Shown here: positions 25,154-28,196 of the stretch, piece by piece
How positions within the stretch are numbered: position 1 is the stretch's first letter
How the letters are laid out: every line of letters begins with the position of its first letter
Origin: Planctomycetota bacterium
Lineage (GTDB): Bacteria; Planctomycetota; PUPC01; JACPCR01
Length of the DNA: 28,196 bases
Assembly: GCA_030740295.1 (NCBI GenBank)
Contig: JASLXP010000084.1
Span: 1-28,196 of the forward strand
Direction: 5' to 3'
Translations under genes and position numbers: made by a program
The notes under the pieces: generated by a model
The model's database searches: none
The model's input: only the letters and a program-made list of their open reading frames with translations
Told to the model about the DNA's origin: nothing

Positions 25154-25226
25154 CAGGTGTCAGGTGTCAGTGGTCAGGAAAGACGGCGATAGGTTTCCGC
25201 CCGGACCACTGACACCTGAACACCTG
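25154..25226. repeat. Inverted pair of heptamer repeats forming a long hairpin
   Basis: The left arm at 25154-25175 reads CAGGTGT twice, then CAGTGGTC. The right arm at 25204-25226 is its reverse complement with one extra base, giving about 22 paired bases around a 28-base loop. The units are 7 nt long, like those at 3262-3343. It lies 14 bases after the TAA of the HEAT-like gene, so it may end that transcript or protect its 3' end. Confidence 0.8.
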
Positions 25227-25301
25227 TCTCGACCTCGAAGTAGTATCTGATGTCTATTACCGCCCGCCGGTTGGTGCCTCTAAGAAAGCGGAAACAACAT
25301 G

Positions 25302-25308
25302 AAAGGAA
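25302..25308 (+). promoter_or_regulatory. Ribosome binding site choosing the second of two ATGs
   Basis: AAAGGAA lies five bases before the ATG at 25314. The ATG at 25299 has only GCGGAAAC upstream. The two starts lie in a direct 13-base repeat spaced 15 bases apart, which created this site. Confidence 0.55.
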
Positions 25309-25313
25309 GCAAC

Positions 25314-26636
25314 ATGAAAGGACCACTGAACGACCTGCTCCTTGGCGCTATCGTCGTATGTCTCTCTGCGTGCAGAGCGACCTCCGAACCACTCCCCGAG
25401 CCGCCCAGGTACCCGAATCCGAACATGAAGCCGGTCGCCGCGGACGGGAAGCTGAAAGTCTTCATTCTCTCGGGGCAATCCAACATGGAAGGCAAGGCCG
25501 CCATCGGCACGCTGGATGCCGTCATCAACTACCCGGACACCCACGATCAGTTCAAGCATCTCAAGCCCGACGGCAAGTGGCTTGTACGGGACGACGTGTA
25601 CGTGACGTACCTGTGCCGGCAGGGCCTGCCTGAGGGCGGGTCGAATTACGGTCCGCTGACCGTCGGGTTCGGCAGCTTCAAGCGCAACAAGGCAGACCGG
25701 AACAAGCCCTTCAGATGCATCGGTCCCGAGTTGGGCATCGGCATGTTACTCGGCGACTACTACGAGGACCCGGTCCTGCTCATCAAGGCGGCCTGGGGCG
25801 GCAAGAGCGTGAAGCATAACTTTCTGCCGCCGAGCGCGATGCCGAGCGATGAGGAGATCCGCGCCAAGCATGAGGAGATCATGCAGCGGTACGCGGCAGC
25901 GAAGAAACGCTTCGAGGGGGCGCAGAAGCGCTACGAGGCCGCCAAGGCCGAGGGAAAGAAGGCGGGGCGGCGCCCGAAGGAACCCCGCGTTCCTCCGGAC
26001 TACGAGACGTACAAGGCGTCGTTCGGCGCGTACTACGGCAAGATCCTGGAGGAGTACGAGAAAGTCATTGGCGACATCAAGACGTACGTGCCGGGTTATG
26101 ATGTCGCCAAGGGATACGACCTTGCCGGCTTTGTCTGGTTTCAGGGCTGGAACGATGGGTGCAGCGGTAGCCCCCGCTACACGGAGCTGATGGCGCATTT
26201 CATCAAGGACACGCGCAAGGCCCTGAACACGCCGGACCTCCCTTTCGTCATTGGTGAGTTGGGCGTTGACGGTCTGGAACCCATCAAATGGGTCGCCACC
26301 TTCCGCAAGCAGCAGGCGGCCATTGCGGCCCTCCCTGAATTCAAGGGCGCAGTTCGCTTCGCCAGGACCGCGCACTGCCAGTACAGGTCCCCTTACGACA
26401 TGACTGAGAAATGGAAGGAATTCCAGCGATTGGCCAAGATCAACGCGGCCAAGCCCAAAGACGACCCAACATATGTCCGGAGGTTCTTCGACGACCAGTG
26501 GGTCAAGAAGTACGCCAGGGAGTTGGCCTTCACCTCGGACAAGCGCTATCACTACGGCGGTTCCGGACGCACCTACTATGAGATGGGTCTGTCCATGGGG
26601 AATGCGATGGTCGAGTTGCTGAAAAGTGCCGAGTAG
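25314..26636 (+). CDS. SASA-family carbohydrate esterase lipoprotein
   Basis: 440 residues from the ATG at 25314, chosen for its ribosome site; the in-frame ATG at 25299 adds five residues. A lipoprotein signal ends in LSAC, with Cys20 as the lipidation site. The SGQSNM motif with Ser56 is the block I nucleophile of the sialate O-acetylesterase (SASA) group of SGNH-type hydrolases. WFQGWNDG is the WxQGExD-like block, with Asn-Asp in place of Glu-x-Asp. HYGGSGRTYYEMG with His413 fits the catalytic His region. Between about residues 175 and 265 there is a highly charged, coiled-coil-like helical insertion (EEIMQRYAAAKKRFEGAQKRYEAAKAEGKK in pieces). The family removes acetyl groups from sugars such as xylan, sialic acid or other polysaccharides. 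The next gene begins 25 bases downstream. Confidence 0.85.
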   Translation: MKGPLNDLLLGAIVVCLSACRATSEPLPEPPRYPNPNMKPVAADGKLKVFILSGQSNMEGKAAIGTLDAVINYPDTHDQFKHLKPDGKWLVRDDVYVTYLCRQGLPEGGSNYGPLTVGFGSFKRNKADRNKPFRCIGPELGIGMLLGDYYEDPVLLIKAAWGGKSVKHNFLPPSAMPSDEEIRAKHEEIMQRYAAAKKRFEGAQKRYEAAKAEGKKAGRRPKEPRVPPDYETYKASFGAYYGKILEEYEKVIGDIKTYVPGYDVAKGYDLAGFVWFQGWNDGCSGSPRYTELMAHFIKDTRKALNTPDLPFVIGELGVDGLEPIKWVATFRKQQAAIAALPEFKGAVRFARTAHCQYRSPYDMTEKWKEFQRLAKINAAKPKDDPTYVRRFFDDQWVKKYARELAFTSDKRYHYGGSGRTYYEMGLSMGNAMVELLKSAE

Positions 26637-26661
26637 ATGAACAAGACGATTAATAAACCAA

Positions 26662-28196
26662 ATGGCATCAATGAAATGCACTTTAGCCTTCGTTTCCGCC
26701 TTCTTCGCAGGTGTGATGTCGCTTAGTCAGGTCAACGCCGAAGAATCCCTGCCTCTCCTCAAAGATGGGAAGGCCCCGCAGAACTTCGATGAGTTGTGGG
26801 CTGGATACGATCCGCGCGCGGAGCCGCTGGAGACTGAGACCATTAAAGAGTGGGAAGAGGAAGGCGTGGTGCTGCGAATCGTTCGATACCGCATCGGCAT
26901 CTTCAAGGGAAAGGAGGCGATGATGGCTGCTGTGTATGGTTTCCCGAAGGGTGGAACAAAGTTGCCGGGGCTGGTGCAGATTCATGGCGGAGGGCAGTAT
27001 GCGGATCACAAGGCGCCGCTGTTCAGTGGCAAGCGCGGGTACGCCAGCATTTCAATCTCATGGGCCGGACGCATCTCCGCACCGGGCTACCTTGTGAATC
27101 CTGATATCGTGAAGCTTTTCTGGGACGGCAAGACGAACGATCCCAAATACAAACTCACGACCGATTGGGGCGCGCTAGATGCCTATCACGCGCCCTGCCG
27201 CAATCCGAAGAACGCTTTCGCACACGTGAGCCCTGCTGCGTGGACCCTGGATGAGGTGGATTCACCTCGCAACAACCCGTGGTACCTTTGCGTCCTCGGC
27301 GCACGGCGCGCTCTGACTTTCCTGGAGAAACAGCCGGAAGTCGATCCCGACAGGCTCGGCGTCTACGGCCATTCGATGGGCGGCAAGTTGACGGTGATGA
27401 CTGCTGCGGCTGACCCGCGCGTGAAAGCGGCCGCGCCTTCCTGCGGCGGCATCAGCGACCGTGACTCGAACAACGCGCTCTATCGCGCCACCATCGGCGA
27501 CGATGCCTGCCTGAAGAGGATTTCCTGCCCGATCATCTTTCTCAGTCCGGCCAACGACTTCCACGGTCGCATCGACGATCTGCCGAGGGCGATAGATGAA
27601 ATCACGAGCAAGGAATGGCGCGTGACCTGTTCCGCGCATCACAACCATCAGGATACCGACGAATATGAGGTCGCCGGGCCGTTGTGGTTCGACCAGCACC
27701 TCAAAGGCTCGTTCGCCTGGCCGGAGACGCCACAGTCTTCCCTGGATTTGAAGACCGACGACGGCGTGCCGTCTTTCACAATGACACCGGAGGCCGGCAG
27801 ACCTTTTCTCTCCGTGGACGTCTTCTACACCCAGCACGGACAAAAGGAAGGCGAGAAGAACGACATGAAGAACACGATGGCCCGGCACTGGCATCATGTG
27901 TCGCCAACGAAGGCCGGCGATTCCTGGACTGCCAGACTGCCACTGACCCGAACGGACAAGCCGCTCTGGGTCTATGCGAACGTTCTCTATCCACTGGACA
28001 AACCGGTCAGCGGCGCGGGCTACTACTACGGCCCCTACACATCAAAGACGTTCAACCTGTCGTCGCTCATGCAGACAGCGACCGCCGAACAGCTCAAGGC
28101 CGCAGGAGTCAAGGCAACGGCGAAGCCATCGCTGGTGATCGAGACCTTTGACGGTGACTGGGAAATGGAGTGGTTTACCTACCGGCCCGAAGACTG
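26662..28196 (+). CDS. Secreted acetyl-xylan-esterase/dienelactone-hydrolase-like protein (partial, 3' end outside the window)
   Basis: The frame is open to the window end (511 codons). It starts at ATG 26662, or at ATG 26671 three codons later; neither has a clear ribosome site. A signal peptide is present (CTLAFVSAFFAGVMSLSQVNA, cleavage near AEE). The alpha/beta-hydrolase core includes VQIHGGGQYADH, DWGALDAYHAPCRNP, and VYGHSMGG, with Ser238 as the nucleophile. IIFLSPANDFHGRIDD supplies the probable acid, and the AHHNHQDTDEYE segment (His326-His329) the probable histidine. The order fits the AXE1/acetyl-xylan-esterase and dienelactone-hydrolase-like group. From about residue 370 a further beta domain begins (SVDVFYTQHG, PLTRTDKPLWVYANVLY), reaching the edge. 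Together with the SASA lipoprotein 25 bases upstream it makes a small deacetylation or ester-hydrolysis set. Confidence 0.8.
   Translation, partial: MASMKCTLAFVSAFFAGVMSLSQVNAEESLPLLKDGKAPQNFDELWAGYDPRAEPLETETIKEWEEEGVVLRIVRYRIGIFKGKEAMMAAVYGFPKGGTKLPGLVQIHGGGQYADHKAPLFSGKRGYASISISWAGRISAPGYLVNPDIVKLFWDGKTNDPKYKLTTDWGALDAYHAPCRNPKNAFAHVSPAAWTLDEVDSPRNNPWYLCVLGARRALTFLEKQPEVDPDRLGVYGHSMGGKLTVMTAAADPRVKAAAPSCGGISDRDSNNALYRATIGDDACLKRISCPIIFLSPANDFHGRIDDLPRAIDEITSKEWRVTCSAHHNHQDTDEYEVAGPLWFDQHLKGSFAWPETPQSSLDLKTDDGVPSFTMTPEAGRPFLSVDVFYTQHGQKEGEKNDMKNTMARHWHHVSPTKAGDSWTARLPLTRTDKPLWVYANVLYPLDKPVSGAGYYYGPYTSKTFNLSSLMQTATAEQLKAAGVKATAKPSLVIETFDGDWEMEWFTYRPED

Noticed and set aside
25746..26681. 311-codon minus-strand frame opposite the SASA esterase
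   Set aside because: The esterase motifs and lipobox on the plus strand are clear; this frame has none.

Overview
The window reads like accessory DNA from an environmental bacterium, most likely of the PVC group (Planctomycetes, Verrucomicrobia, Lentisphaerae) or a similar candidate phylum. This is an inference from gene content: neutral-ceramidase-like proteins, divergent glycoside hydrolases, a secreted SASA esterase and an AXE-like hydrolase, large TadE/TadG-like pseudopilins, TIR-CHAT, and degenerate 7/8-nt repeat tracts. No rRNA, tRNA, CRISPR array, transposase or integrase was seen.

Layout. 1-280: 3' fragment of a GatA-like amidase that loses family similarity before its stop. 290-4305 (minus): a two-gene set of a membrane-anchored PKD protein, whose reading frame breaks at a short-repeat tract, followed by a TolC-family outer-membrane factor. 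4306-4840: divergent intergenic region with two small hairpins. 4841-10167 (plus): two ceramidase-like paralogues and a GH42-like secreted hydrolase in tight order. 10572-15646 (plus): four TadE/TadG/Flp-type pseudopilins, one of 1060 residues, with no Tad machinery in view. 15708-21312 (minus): a gamma-glutamyltransferase, a discoidin-plus-TIM-barrel protein and a beta-propeller hydrolase-like protein.

21403-25140 is a broken region. A minus-strand gene remnant with an in-frame TGA abuts the start of a TIR-CHAT gene. That gene loses its frame two codons after the presumed catalytic Cys and runs into the 3' part of an unrelated HEAT-like gene. 25154-25226 is an inverted pair of heptamer repeats. 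25314-28196 (plus): a SASA-family lipoprotein esterase and an AXE/dienelactone-hydrolase-like secreted esterase that runs off the end.

The hydrolase genes look like a scavenging repertoire for complex glycans, esters, lipids and peptides. The pseudopilin cluster looks like a surface or secretion module. The TIR-CHAT piece is the most unusual element: it is either a degraded or transplanted immune effector or an assembly chimera, and read evidence across its two edges would decide.
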